Shown here one piece after another: positions 1 through 7,864 of a stretch of DNA of 64,000 nt. The position numbers were made by a program, and so were the translations under genes. This DNA is from CAG-1138 sp964495385 (GTDB lineage Bacteria > Bacillota > Clostridia > Christensenellales > CAG-917), in NCBI GenBank assembly GCA_964495385.1, contig CAZBVO010000002.1, forward strand, positions 44,653 through 108,652. The letters are read 5' to 3'. A model generated the notes under the pieces. That model worked only from the letters and a program-made list of their open reading frames with translations. It was not told where the DNA came from and did not search any database. The first letter of the stretch is position 1, and each line of letters starts with the position of its first letter.

Positions 1-15
1 AATTCTATCTCCAAA

Positions 16-330
16 CTAAATTTTTCTTATACTTTTTACGGCGTACTTTGTGTCGGTGCCGTTTTCGGACGCTTCCTCGCTGAGGACAACGTTCAAAGTT
101 GCCATGATTGCCGCTTGAATTTCCTGTTCGTCGGTTGCAGGGGCTGCTTCCGCTTCGGGCAAGGTAGCTTCAACTTCGGCTTTCTTTTGATAAAAGATTT
201 TTTCGAATATCTTCAAAACGCCCACAAGAATAAACAGCATCAAAAAAACAACGCCGAGACCTATAAGCGTGGTTTGCGCTCCGAGCAACAGTTTGTCGCC
301 GATATCCGATGCGATAAGATTGAATATCAT
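16..330 (-). CDS. OadG-family decarboxylase gamma subunit
   Basis: A 104-residue small membrane protein. One transmembrane segment lies at about residues 18-42, followed by a short basic stretch and an acidic, Ala/Pro/Glu-rich linker, the layout of gamma subunits of biotin-dependent sodium-pumping decarboxylases (OadG/MmdC). In that family the gamma subunit anchors the soluble carboxyltransferase to the membrane beta subunit. The start is the second in-frame ATG, which has GAGGTG 6 nt upstream. Partner subunits would lie to the left, outside the window, so the substrate (oxaloacetate, methylmalonyl-CoA or other) cannot be told. Confidence 0.72.
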   Translation of the reverse strand: MIFNLIASDIGDKLLLGAQTTLIGLGVVFLMLFILVGVLKIFEKIFYQKKAEVEATLPEAEAAPATDEQEIQAAIMATLNVVLSEEASENGTDTKYAVKSIRKI

Positions 331-446
331 TTTCACCTCGCGATGCGCTTTTGCGCACCAATTGTAATGTTATTTAAATTTGTTTAAAGATTTAATTTTA
401 TTATTTATAATAATTAAATCACTTATCCCAAATTCGCCTAGTTTAA

Positions 447-475
447 ATTATAGCCCATAAAGTGCTTTTTGGCAA
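447..475 (-). promoter_or_regulatory. sigma-A-type promoter for the OadG-like gene
   Basis: On the minus strand TTGCCA, a 17-nt spacer, then TATAAT. It lies about 115 nt upstream of the OadG-like start and after the rluB terminator, so it probably drives the leftward unit that leaves the window. Confidence 0.65.
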
Positions 476-519
476 GGATTTAGGGGGTTGATTTTTACAT
501 TTTCAGACAAATTGTTTTT

Positions 520-545
520 AAAAAAACCGCAGAAAAATCTGCGGT
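520..545 (-). terminator. Rho-independent terminator after rluB
   Basis: On the minus strand a 7-bp stem (ACCGCAG with CTGCGGT) is followed by a run of seven T. It starts 5 nt after the rluB stop codon. Confidence 0.8.
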
Positions 546-550
546 AGTTT

Positions 551-1270
551 TTAAAGATTTTTAAGATATTCCACCTCGAAGTCGAAAAGATGGCGAGTTT
601 TGCCTCTGCCGAGGCCGCCCAAACGCAGATCGCCTATGGAAATTCGTTTCAAAAACACCACGTTTTTGTCCACGGCTTCGAACATGCGCCTGATTTGACG
701 GTTGCGACCTTCAAAAATGGTCATTTCGTATTTGTAAATTTTGCCGTTTTGTTCGGTTTCTTTAAACTTGATTTTGGCACGTTTGGTTTTTACGCCGTCA
801 AGTTCGACGCCCTTCCTTAAAAGCGCAAGATCGTTTTCGGGAACTTCCCCTTCAACTTTCACGATGTACGTTTTCGGAATTTCGTGGCTCGGGTGCGTAA
901 GGTAGTTTGCCAGTTCGCCGTCGTTGGTAAACAACAAAAGACCTTCGCTGTCGTAGTCCAATCTGCCCACCGAAAACAGTCTGGTTTCCGTTGTCAGATA
1001 ATCGTAAACGGTTTTGCGGCCTTTATCCTCGTCCTGTGCGGTGCAAACGCAACCTTTCGGCTTGTTCATCATAAGGTAAATTTTTTTGTCAACGGGTTTG
1101 ACGTTTCTGCCGTCAACCGAAACGGTGTCGTTTTTGTCGTTGATTTCGACGCCGAGGCGTTCGACTTTGACGCCATTGACTTTAACTCGGCCTTCTTCGA
1201 TAAGTTTGTCGGCTCCGCGCCTCGATGCGACGCCGCAATCGGCGATGTATTTGTTGAGTCTTACGATCAT
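551..1270 (-). CDS. rluB: Pseudouridine synthase of the RsuA/RluB family
   Basis: 239 residues. An N-terminal S4 RNA-binding domain (about 1-60) is followed by the RsuA/RluB catalytic domain. The catalytic aspartate lies in GRLDYDSEGLLL near residue 104, and GRNRQIRRMFEA lies near 195; both are family hallmarks. It isomerises a uridine in rRNA; RluB-type enzymes act on 23S rRNA near position 2605. GGGAGGGAGC precedes the ATG. It is last in the scpA-scpB-ytfI-gerW-carboxypeptidase-rluB order common in Clostridia. RsuA specificity cannot be excluded from sequence alone. Confidence 0.9.
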   Translation of the reverse strand: MIVRLNKYIADCGVASRRGADKLIEEGRVKVNGVKVERLGVEINDKNDTVSVDGRNVKPVDKKIYLMMNKPKGCVCTAQDEDKGRKTVYDYLTTETRLFSVGRLDYDSEGLLLFTNDGELANYLTHPSHEIPKTYIVKVEGEVPENDLALLRKGVELDGVKTKRAKIKFKETEQNGKIYKYEMTIFEGRNRQIRRMFEAVDKNVVFLKRISIGDLRLGGLGRGKTRHLFDFEVEYLKNL

Positions 1271-1304
1271 GCTCCCTCCCGTCTGCCTTCACGGCAGTCA
1301 AACG

Positions 1305-2396
1305 TTATTTCCCCTGCATTGTAATAAAATCGGCGGAAAAAATCAAGCGATTGCCGCAATAAACGTCCAACTTCCCGACTTTTTCGCCCAAATTTACGCC
1401 GTTTGGCAAAACGTCCGGTAAATCATAACCGATTCTAAGATGCTCGGCTTCCGATTCGGTCAGCGGAAACAGAGGCGAATTTTGGGGCAGGCACAACACT
1501 TTGTCGCCCTTTTGGGTTTCTAAATAAGTCGCGTGCGCAGGCGCAAAATAAAGCGGAACCGGTTTGTAGGATGCAAAACACTTGTCCAACATGGTTGCGC
1601 TTTCCTGCCACATATCGGCTTTGTTTAAAACCACCGACACCAAAGTCATGCCGTGTTTTTGGGCGGCGGTTACCAAACATCTTCCGGCTTTTTTGGTATA
1701 ACCGGTTTTTACTCCGATTGCTCCGTCGTAGGATTGCAACATTTTGTTTTTATTTTTTAAATAGCGGTAGCCTTGGTCGGTTTTGTAAGGGATTTTGACG
1801 GATTTTGTCGAAACAATTTGCCTAAAATCCTCGTTTTTTAAGGCGTAAGCGGTTATGACGGCAAGGTCGTAGGCCGAAGTGTAATGGTTGTCGGAGTGCA
1901 AACCGTGCGGATTTTCGAAATGCGAATCCGACAAATTGAGGTCTTTGACCAATTCGTTCATTTTTGCAGTAAAACTTTGTACGTTTCCGCAAGTTACGAT
2001 TGCAAGGGCCGTCGCCGCATCGTTCCCCGATTGCAACATAAGCCCGTAAAGCAAATCCCTGACCGACATTTTTTCGCCTTCTACAAGGTAAATGCTGCTC
2101 CCCTCGACGCCTACGGCCTCTTTTGGAATTTCAACCGCTTTGTCCAAATTTTCGGTGTTTTCTATGACGGTTATCGCCGTAACGATTTTTGTGGTCGAGG
2201 CATTCGGAAGTCGCAAATTTTCGTTTTTCCCCGACAAAATCCTAAGCGACGAGGCATCCAAAACGATTTCGGACGAGCAGGACTCGGCCGCAAAAGCGCA
2301 AACGCTCCCCGACACTGCCGTCAGCGGAACGGCAAGCACCACAGCAAGCAGAATCACTTCAACAAATTTAAGGCGTTTTTTAAAAGCTCCGACCAT
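1305..2396 (-). CDS. D-alanyl-D-alanine carboxypeptidase (penicillin-binding protein, S11)
   Basis: 363 residues with an N-terminal signal peptide (hydrophobic stretch about 11-36). The serine peptidase triad is visible: STTK near residue 67 (the SxxK nucleophile), SGN near 122 and KTGYT near 230. It trims the terminal D-Ala from peptidoglycan stem peptides outside the membrane. The start overlaps the gerW 3' end by 43 bp and has GGAGGGGG upstream. Because it directly follows gerW/ytfJ it may serve spore cortex maturation, as DacB does in Bacillus (inference). A second S11 paralogue lies at 5755-6909. Confidence 0.9.
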   Translation of the reverse strand: MVGAFKKRLKFVEVILLAVVLAVPLTAVSGSVCAFAAESCSSEIVLDASSLRILSGKNENLRLPNASTTKIVTAITVIENTENLDKAVEIPKEAVGVEGSSIYLVEGEKMSVRDLLYGLMLQSGNDAATALAIVTCGNVQSFTAKMNELVKDLNLSDSHFENPHGLHSDNHYTSAYDLAVITAYALKNEDFRQIVSTKSVKIPYKTDQGYRYLKNKNKMLQSYDGAIGVKTGYTKKAGRCLVTAAQKHGMTLVSVVLNKADMWQESATMLDKCFASYKPVPLYFAPAHATYLETQKGDKVLCLPQNSPLFPLTESEAEHLRIGYDLPDVLPNGVNLGEKVGKLDVYCGNRLIFSADFITMQGK

Positions 2397-2704
2397 TTGT
2401 CGTCCCCCTCCGTTTTGTCGATTTTGATAAAGCTGGTTTTGCCCGACGAACTCGCCACAAAGCCTATGGGCGTTATGTTTGCTCCTGCGCCGATGCCTCC
2501 GGCATAGGGGTAAGAATCGTCGATTTCGTAATTGAATCCGTATTCGCCGCCTCCCGAGACGTACCCGAAACTTACTTTGGAAATGGGAATCACTATCGTC
2601 CCGTCCGACAAGGTTACGGGGGTTCCGACGATGTTGTCGGCATCTATTCCAGATTTGACGGTGTCAAAGGTATTTTTGATGATTTCGGTGATGTTTTGTG
2701 ACAT
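2354..2704 (-). CDS. ytfJ: Sporulation protein GerW/YtfJ
   Basis: 116 residues. The family core is clear: the segment VGTPVTLSDGTIVIPISKV (about 25-43), a Gly-rich turn GYVSGGGEYG, and the C-terminal block ending in NITPIGFV. In Bacillus YtfJ (GerW) is a soluble forespore protein needed for SleB-dependent germination. The ATG has GGAGG 7 nt upstream. It overlaps the preceding DUF2953 gene by 61 bp and the following carboxypeptidase gene by 43 bp, so the three are almost certainly cotranscribed. Confidence 0.92.
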   Translation of the reverse strand: MSQNITEIIKNTFDTVKSGIDADNIVGTPVTLSDGTIVIPISKVSFGYVSGGGEYGFNYEIDDSYPYAGGIGAGANITPIGFVASSSGKTSFIKIDKTEGDDKWSELLKNALNLLK

Positions 2705-3225
2705 TTTTTATCCTCCCCGCGTATGATGTTCCAAAGCGACAGTTTTATTCCGACGTTAAGGTCCAGAAACAATTTGTCGCTGCCTGCCCGTACGGCGTTT
2801 TTTGAAATTTTGACGTTTAAAAACCGTTCGGCAATTTCGCATAACGACAAAAACGTCCCTAAAATAATTGCCGTTTTTGCGCTGTCGGTGGTTCCCAAAA
2901 ACACGTCCGCCGAAATTTCGCATACTTCCGTTGCACCAAAAATTCGCTTTAAAATATTTGCAGAACGCTTGGGTTTTTGAATGTTTTTGTCAGAAGACCG
3001 ATGATTTTTCAAATTGATTTTTTTTGGTTCAAAATTGCCCAAAACCCAAAATAAGCCCGATTTTGTTATATAAAACCGCACTTTTGCGACTAATATGCCC
3101 CAAAATCTAACCTCAACCAGCGCATAACCGTACTCTGCGGCAACGTATATGCGGATGCCGATTTTATGTTTTGTAAAAAACAATAATATTAAGCAAAGCG
3201 CAAAAATCACAACAAAAAAAGCCAT
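2644..3225 (-). CDS. ytfI: DUF2953 family protein (YtfI-like)
   Basis: 193 residues. An N-terminal transmembrane helix (about 1-17) is followed by the FWGILVAKVRFYI-type strand region and a basic middle segment, ending in SLWNIIRGEDKK. This matches YtfI/DUF2953, which sits next to ytfJ in most spore formers; its function is unknown. No Shine-Dalgarno is visible. Instead a sigma-E-like -10 (CGTACAAT) ends 6 nt before the ATG, so the message may be leaderless. Confidence 0.82.
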   Translation of the reverse strand: MAFFVVIFALCLILLFFTKHKIGIRIYVAAEYGYALVEVRFWGILVAKVRFYITKSGLFWVLGNFEPKKINLKNHRSSDKNIQKPKRSANILKRIFGATEVCEISADVFLGTTDSAKTAIILGTFLSLCEIAERFLNVKISKNAVRAGSDKLFLDLNVGIKLSLWNIIRGEDKKCHKTSPKSSKIPLTPSNLE

Positions 3226-3231
3226 ACGTTT

Positions 3232-3259
3232 ATTGTACGGCTTTTTGAAACAAATATTC
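3232..3259 (-). promoter_or_regulatory. Candidate sigma-E promoter for ytfI-ytfJ
   Basis: On the minus strand GAATATT (a full match to the Bacillus sigma-E -35 KMATATT), a 13-nt spacer, and CGTACAAT (one mismatch to CATACAnT). The -10 ends 6 nt before the ATG, so the predicted transcript starts at or next to the start codon. The -35 touches the scpB stop codon. Confidence 0.5.
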
Positions 3260-4038
3260 TATTCGTAAAGTTCGACGTCGTCGCCCGAAAGGAAGTCGTC
3301 GTCATCGTCGTCATCGTTCCAGATATCGAATTCATCGTCGTCGATAGCGACGTTGTCGGGCGAAATTTCGTCGCGCGGCTTCGTGAGTATATCCGGAATT
3401 TTGTATCCCTGCACTTCCGGCCCGACAATAATTTCTTCCGCCGAATCGTCGTCCTTGAAAATTTTGCGGTTAGCGTAAAGCGTGTCGCGAGTGGCGTTGT
3501 AGTTCTGCTCGAAAATTGCGATACGCTCGATAACCTGATTGTAGTCCGGCAAATCGTCGATGCTTTCAAGCTGAAAACGCTTCAAAAACTCGTCGGTGGT
3601 GCCAAACAGCACCGGATGTCCGACTGCGTCTTTTCGGCCCACAACTTCGATGAGTCCTGCCTTTTGAAGCATGGTAATTTGATATTCTACGGTCGTAACG
3701 CCCCTGATTTCCTCAAGCTCGGGCCTTGTTATAGGCTGGCGATAAGCGATAATCGACAAAACTTCCAACAACGATTTCGAAAGTTCCCTTTCCTTTATCG
3801 GCGTCAAAACTTCGGCCAAGGTGTCGCCGTAGGCCGGATTGGAGCTGAATTGATATTTATCGTTGAACGACAAAAGCAAAATGCCGCTGTCTCCCGAGTA
3901 TTTTTCTTTAAGTTCCTCTATAATTTTGGTAAGTTCCCTGGTGGTCAGCGCAGGAATTTTTTCGACGATGTCCTTTTTGGACAGCGGATCGCCGCTTGCA
4001 AAAATCAACGCTTCGACAACCTGTTTAATATTCTCCAA
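3259..4038 (-). CDS. scpB: Segregation and condensation protein B
   Basis: About 259 residues if started at the TTG (4036-4038), which has GAGGGGG 9 nt upstream; an upstream in-frame ATG would add 19 unconserved residues. The winged-helix core includes VVEALIFASGDPLSKKDI at the N-terminus and SIIAYRQPITRPELEEIRG in the middle. The C-terminus ends in an acidic Asp-rich tail (about 225-259). ScpB dimers bind ScpA to form the SMC kleisin complex for chromosome segregation. The start overlaps the scpA stop by 14 bp. Confidence 0.92.
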   Translation of the reverse strand: MENIKQVVEALIFASGDPLSKKDIVEKIPALTTRELTKIIEELKEKYSGDSGILLLSFNDKYQFSSNPAYGDTLAEVLTPIKERELSKSLLEVLSIIAYRQPITRPELEEIRGVTTVEYQITMLQKAGLIEVVGRKDAVGHPVLFGTTDEFLKRFQLESIDDLPDYNQVIERIAIFEQNYNATRDTLYANRKIFKDDDSAEEIIVGPEVQGYKIPDILTKPRDEISPDNVAIDDDEFDIWNDDDDDDDFLSGDDVELYE

Positions 4039-4948
4039 GTTCTTTGTCCCCCTCTTCGATGTTGGTGATAGGCACTGCGCCTTCGGCCAGAACAATCTCG
4101 ATATCGCCGAAACTGTCCTGCTGTGCGGTTTTTACGACTTGATTTTTGATAAGCACCAAAAGCGCAAAAAACGTGTTTACGATGTCAAGCCTGGTAAAGT
4201 CGTCGTCGAAAAGCGCAAACAGCGTCAGTTTCTTCTCCGAAAAAACACGCTGCGAAATGTAGCTTATGCGGTTTGAAACCGAAAACCGTTCCTTCATGAC
4301 CTTTTTAGGTTCGATGTCGGCTTCTCTGCGGTTCATGCGGTCGATGAGTTTCGCAAACGCGTCCAGCAGCTTGTCCATCGAAAAGTTTTTGATGGTCAGC
4401 CTGTAGTCGTCGTCGGTGTAAACGGGTTCGCGATAAAATCGGTTGGTAGTTTCAAGCTCCTTTATCCTTTGCGACATGGTTTTGAACATCTCGTACTCTT
4501 TCAGACGATCGATAAGGTTGCGCTGAGCCTCTTCCGCCTCGATGGAAACGTCGCTTTCGGTCGGAAGAATGTGAACGGATTTTATGTAAATAAGTTCGGA
4601 TGCCGTAGTCAAAAATTCCCCGGCGTACTGAATTTCGGCTTCGTCGAATTTTTCGACTTTCGAAATGATTTCCAAATACTGCTTTGTTATGTCCGAAACA
4701 AAAAGCTCGTCGATGTCAAGTTTTTTGTTTTTGAGCATAAACAGCAAAAGGTCCAACGGACCGTCGAAATGCGAGAGGAAAAAAACATAGTTTTTTCGTC
4801 CCTGAATAAGGTCTTCGTCGGTTTGGTAAAAGCTTACGTTTTCGTAGCCCTCGACCAAATTGTCCTCAAAATCGTAACGGTCGGCGTTGGCGACAATTTC
4901 GCCGTCGGATTGGACCATATTAAGTTTTTTCTCTTGTATGTCTTCCAT
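4025..4948 (-). CDS. scpA: Segregation and condensation protein A (kleisin)
   Basis: 307 residues from the ATG in the TGATG overlap with the upstream M50 gene; a TTG one codon earlier is also possible, given GGAGG 9 nt before it. A non-conserved N-terminal extension of about 50 residues precedes the kleisin motif FDGPLDLLLFMLKNKKLDI. The C-terminal winged helix includes RREADIEPKKVMKERFSV and TFFALLVLIKNQ. ScpA bridges the SMC heads. Tight coupling to scpB is standard. Confidence 0.92.
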   Translation of the reverse strand: MEDIQEKKLNMVQSDGEIVANADRYDFEDNLVEGYENVSFYQTDEDLIQGRKNYVFFLSHFDGPLDLLLFMLKNKKLDIDELFVSDITKQYLEIISKVEKFDEAEIQYAGEFLTTASELIYIKSVHILPTESDVSIEAEEAQRNLIDRLKEYEMFKTMSQRIKELETTNRFYREPVYTDDDYRLTIKNFSMDKLLDAFAKLIDRMNRREADIEPKKVMKERFSVSNRISYISQRVFSEKKLTLFALFDDDFTRLDIVNTFFALLVLIKNQVVKTAQQDSFGDIEIVLAEGAVPITNIEEGDKELGEY

Positions 4949-5652
4949 CAAAACGTCCAACCTCCGAAAATAAGCGAAAACAGTTTCAAAAACAGATCGT
5001 CAACAAAGCCGATGTAAATTTCAAGCACGTCCAACGACGGAACTATCGAGCCCAACACAACCAAACCTATAAGGATATAATTGCCGTATCTGCCTAAAAA
5101 ATCGGTTACTTTGCTCTTTGGCGCAACCGCTTGCAAAACTCTGTAACCGTCAAGCGGATAAAGCGGCAAAAGGTTGAACGCTATGAGCGAAAGATTTACG
5201 GACACGCTGTAAAAGAAAAACACGTAAAACAGCAAAAACACTCGGCTCGCAAATTCCGAAGCCTGCATGCCTCCGAAAATCAGTATCATCAAAAAGCCCA
5301 GCAAATAGCTTAAAAACGCCAAAACGAAATTTGCCGCAACGCCTGCAAGCGATACGGTTACAACGCCCTTTTTAACGTTTTTGAAATTGCGGAAATCCAC
5401 GGGAACGGGTTTTGCCCAACCAAACCCCACAAACAGCATCATCAAAAAACCGATAGGATCGAAATGTTTTTTAGGGTTGAAATTCAAACGTCCCATCAGC
5501 TTTGCGGTCGGATCGCCGTTTAAAAGCGCAACGTAGCCGTGCGCCACTTCGTGGCACATTATGGCAAGCATAACCGCCGCAAGCATTGCGACAAGATATA
5601 TAAATATTTCAACGGGCGAAAGGCCGCTTTGAAAAAGCTGAACTAAGAACAT
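4948..5652 (-). CDS. Site-2 protease family (M50) membrane metalloprotease
   Basis: 234 residues with about six hydrophobic segments. The zinc site HEVAH (about residue 35) is in the second helix and the second ligand motif NLLPLYPLDGYR near residue 160. No PDZ domain is seen, so it belongs to the short YwhC-like branch, not RseP. Its substrate is unknown. AAAGGAG precedes the ATG. It is the first gene of the scpA-scpB operon and has its own consensus promoter. Confidence 0.87.
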   Translation of the reverse strand: MFLVQLFQSGLSPVEIFIYLVAMLAAVMLAIMCHEVAHGYVALLNGDPTAKLMGRLNFNPKKHFDPIGFLMMLFVGFGWAKPVPVDFRNFKNVKKGVVTVSLAGVAANFVLAFLSYLLGFLMILIFGGMQASEFASRVFLLFYVFFFYSVSVNLSLIAFNLLPLYPLDGYRVLQAVAPKSKVTDFLGRYGNYILIGLVVLGSIVPSLDVLEIYIGFVDDLFLKLFSLIFGGWTF

Positions 5653-5673
5653 AATACTCCTTTATACCGTTCA

Positions 5674-5702
5674 ATTATAAACTACTTGTCGCCTTTTGTC
5701 AA
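5674..5702 (-). promoter_or_regulatory. Consensus sigma-A promoter for the M50-scpA-scpB operon
   Basis: On the minus strand TTGACA, a 17-nt spacer, TATAAT: a perfect consensus. The predicted start leaves a leader of about 15 nt carrying AAAGGAG. Confidence 0.85.
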
Positions 5703-5719
5703 TTATACACGTTGTTTTG

Positions 5720-5751
5720 AAAAAACAAAAAGCGGACAAAAACGTCCGCTT
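5720..5751 (-). terminator. Terminator after the dacF-type gene
   Basis: On the minus strand an 8-bp stem (AAGCGGAC with GTCCGCTT) is followed by TTTGTTTTTT. It lies 3 nt beyond the carboxypeptidase stop. Confidence 0.82.
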
Positions 5752-5754
5752 ACT

Positions 5755-6909
5755 TTACCATTCTTCGCCGATATTTCGTATTTTGTCCCACAAACTTGCC
5801 TTTTCGACGTCCGATGCCGCATAAAGAGTTGCCTCGGCCACGACTTTGCCGTCGGAATATACGGTTAATTTTCCGACCTCGTCGCCTTTTGCGATAGGTG
5901 CTTTAAGTTTTGCCGGGACAAAAGTTTCCGTCCTAAATTCTGCCTTCGAGCCACGCTCGACAACAACTTTTACGTCATCTAAAACGGTAAGTGCAACAGT
6001 TTTGGATTTTCCTCTCGAAACCTTTGCTTCCGCAACCGTGTCTCCTGCCGAAAACACTTTTCTTGCCTCGAATTTCGAAAAACCGAGGTCAAACAGTTCG
6101 CTAACCGTTTTGTTGCGCTCTTTGGAGCTTTTGGCTCCCGTTACCGTCGCTATAATTCTGACGCCGTTACGCTGGGCCGATGCGGACAAACAGTACATTG
6201 CTTCCGAGGTAAAGCCCGTTTTCCCCGAATCGCAACCTTTGTAGAACCTGACAAGCTTGTTGGTGTTGGTCATGACGGTTGTCCTTCCGTCGGGATGAAC
6301 AAAATCTTCAAGCCAAATCGAACAGTATTTTTTGTAAAGCGGAAACTTAATAAGTTCGCCCGTCATTACGTTAACGTCCCGTGCCGTCGAATAACCGTTT
6401 TTGGCAGGCAAACCCGTTGCGTTCACAAAATTCGTCGAAGTCATGTCAAGCTCCGCCGCTCGCCTGTTCATAAGCGAAACAAAGCCGTCCTCGCTGCCGC
6501 CCAAATGTTCGGCCAGAGCAACCGCGCTGTCGTTTGCCGACGCAACTACAACCGATTTCAAAAGCTCGGTCAGCTTTATTTTGTCGCCCGCTTTCAAAAA
6601 CACCTGACTTCCGCCCATGGATGCCGCGTGTTCGGACACTTCGACCAAGTCGGTTTCCGAAACGTCGCCCCTGTCGATTGCCTCCAACGTCAAAAGCGAA
6701 GTCATAATTTTGACCATACTTGCAATAGGTTTTTTCTCGTTTTCGCATTTTTTGAAAACAACTTTGCCCGTCGAGTACTCCGTAACGTATGCGCACTCGA
6801 CTGCGTCGTAATTATTCTGTGCGGCGGCGGTCGGATGTCCGCCGAACAAAATGCCGCACGTCGCCATAAACACGGATAAAACCGTTGCCGTAAAAATTTT
6901 TTTAAACAT
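5755..6909 (-). CDS. dacF: D-alanyl-D-alanine carboxypeptidase, DacF type
   Basis: 384 residues from the ATG with GAGGTGATAAA just upstream. It has a signal peptide (about 1-30), then the S11 triad: SMVK near residue 62, SAN near 120 and KTGF near 225. A C-terminal beta-rich domain (about 265-365) is typical of PBP5-like enzymes. It removes terminal D-Ala from peptidoglycan. Its place next to spoIIM-like and spo0A-like genes matches DacF, which in Bacillus precedes the spoIIA operon. No spoIIAA, spoIIAB or sigF follows here; the next gene is the M50 protease. Confidence 0.87.
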   Translation of the reverse strand: MFKKIFTATVLSVFMATCGILFGGHPTAAAQNNYDAVECAYVTEYSTGKVVFKKCENEKKPIASMVKIMTSLLTLEAIDRGDVSETDLVEVSEHAASMGGSQVFLKAGDKIKLTELLKSVVVASANDSAVALAEHLGGSEDGFVSLMNRRAAELDMTSTNFVNATGLPAKNGYSTARDVNVMTGELIKFPLYKKYCSIWLEDFVHPDGRTTVMTNTNKLVRFYKGCDSGKTGFTSEAMYCLSASAQRNGVRIIATVTGAKSSKERNKTVSELFDLGFSKFEARKVFSAGDTVAEAKVSRGKSKTVALTVLDDVKVVVERGSKAEFRTETFVPAKLKAPIAKGDEVGKLTVYSDGKVVAEATLYAASDVEKASLWDKIRNIGEEW

Positions 6910-6954
6910 TTTATCACCTCGCACTTAGTTTTTGCAAGGCAAAGTTTTTTATCC

Positions 6955-7491
6955 CTAAAACAGTATCACGTCAAAAATAAGTTCGAAAACCAAGTTCAGC
7001 AAAATTATGGCCGCAAGGTTGGTGAGCCAGCACGAACCCACTTCTTTTATCGTCCGCTTAAAATCCAAACAGCAGCACTCGCCTGCCTTAACCGATGCAT
7101 ACGCCAGTACCGCGGCCGAAAACAGCGCAAGCGGCAGATAGAGCAAAAAAGCATTTATTATGCCCCAAAATCCGCCGAATTTCAACAGCTTAAACAGCGC
7201 GCGCCCCCAAACGGTAAAAACCACGGCAACGCCGACAAACCCCGCTATGCCGTTGCCTTTAATACAATATGCTTTCACAAAAAAGACTACCGCATAGGCC
7301 GCAAGCATATAAAAACCGTAGCGAAACACCAAACTTTTGTAAACCAATTCGTCGGGTTCGTTGTCGGGATTTTGCAAAAGTATGCCCAAAACAATTCCCG
7401 CTGCGGCCGCAAAAAGCGTGGTCAAAAAGGGTTTAAGGTTGTTTTTGACGGTAAACGTTAAGGCCGAAAAGGCTTGTTTTCGATATTTCAT
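6955..7491 (-). CDS. Integral membrane protein, SpoIIM-like by position and topology
   Basis: 178 residues with about five hydrophobic helices (about 20-40, 60-78, 82-100, 110-133, 155-176). SpoIIM is a five-helix membrane protein of about 200 residues that works with SpoIID and SpoIIP in engulfment, and in related genomes it sits between spo0A and dacF, as here. Sequence similarity could not be confirmed by eye, so the name is inference. No Shine-Dalgarno is visible; a CATATAAT element ends 5 nt before the ATG. Confidence 0.5.
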   Translation of the reverse strand: MKYRKQAFSALTFTVKNNLKPFLTTLFAAAAGIVLGILLQNPDNEPDELVYKSLVFRYGFYMLAAYAVVFFVKAYCIKGNGIAGFVGVAVVFTVWGRALFKLLKFGGFWGIINAFLLYLPLALFSAAVLAYASVKAGECCCLDFKRTIKEVGSCWLTNLAAIILLNLVFELIFDVILF

Positions 7492-7512
7492 ACAAAATTA
7501 TATGCAACGACG

Positions 7513-7854
7513 CTACCGTCTGTTACAAAACGAAAGTTTGTCAAGCACGGTAAACACAAACTGTTTGTTGGACGGTTTGCCCTTTTTCTGATCCACGGTT
7601 TCGCCGAATTCGTCGTAAAGTTTGTTTACGTCGGCTTTAAGCCAGGCGGCGGATATTGCGTTTTGAATGTCTTTCTCAACGGTTTCTGCGCTCTTGCCGT
7701 ATTTTGCGCCTATATTCACGTAGCCGACGTATTTAAGCGGCAAAATTTCTTCGCCTCGGGCGGCCGACAGAATAAGGTCGGCAAGTAAGTTGTAGCCTGC
7801 CAATTGCGGCAAAAAACCTATTTCGAGCATGTAATTTTTGATTTTTGCAAGCAT
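7513..7854 (-). CDS. Stand-alone Spo0A effector-domain protein (no receiver domain)
   Basis: 113 residues starting at the ATG preceded by GGAGG. It aligns along its length, almost without gaps, with the DNA-binding domain of Bacillus Spo0A: MLEIGFLPQLAGYNLL matches the first helix region, and GKPSNKQFVFTVLDKL matches the conserved C-terminal block. The roughly 120-residue phosphoacceptor receiver is missing. In-frame sequence upstream allows only four more residues, and spoIVB ends 82 bp away. The gene sits exactly where spo0A belongs, after spoIVB. Base-contacting positions in the recognition helix differ from Bacillus. It may be a degenerate Spo0A, a constitutive effector or a paralogue; a full-length Spo0A elsewhere cannot be excluded. 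Confidence 0.88.
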   Translation of the reverse strand: MLAKIKNYMLEIGFLPQLAGYNLLADLILSAARGEEILPLKYVGYVNIGAKYGKSAETVEKDIQNAISAAWLKADVNKLYDEFGETVDQKKGKPSNKQFVFTVLDKLSFCNRR

Positions 7855-7864
7855 AATTTCCTCC

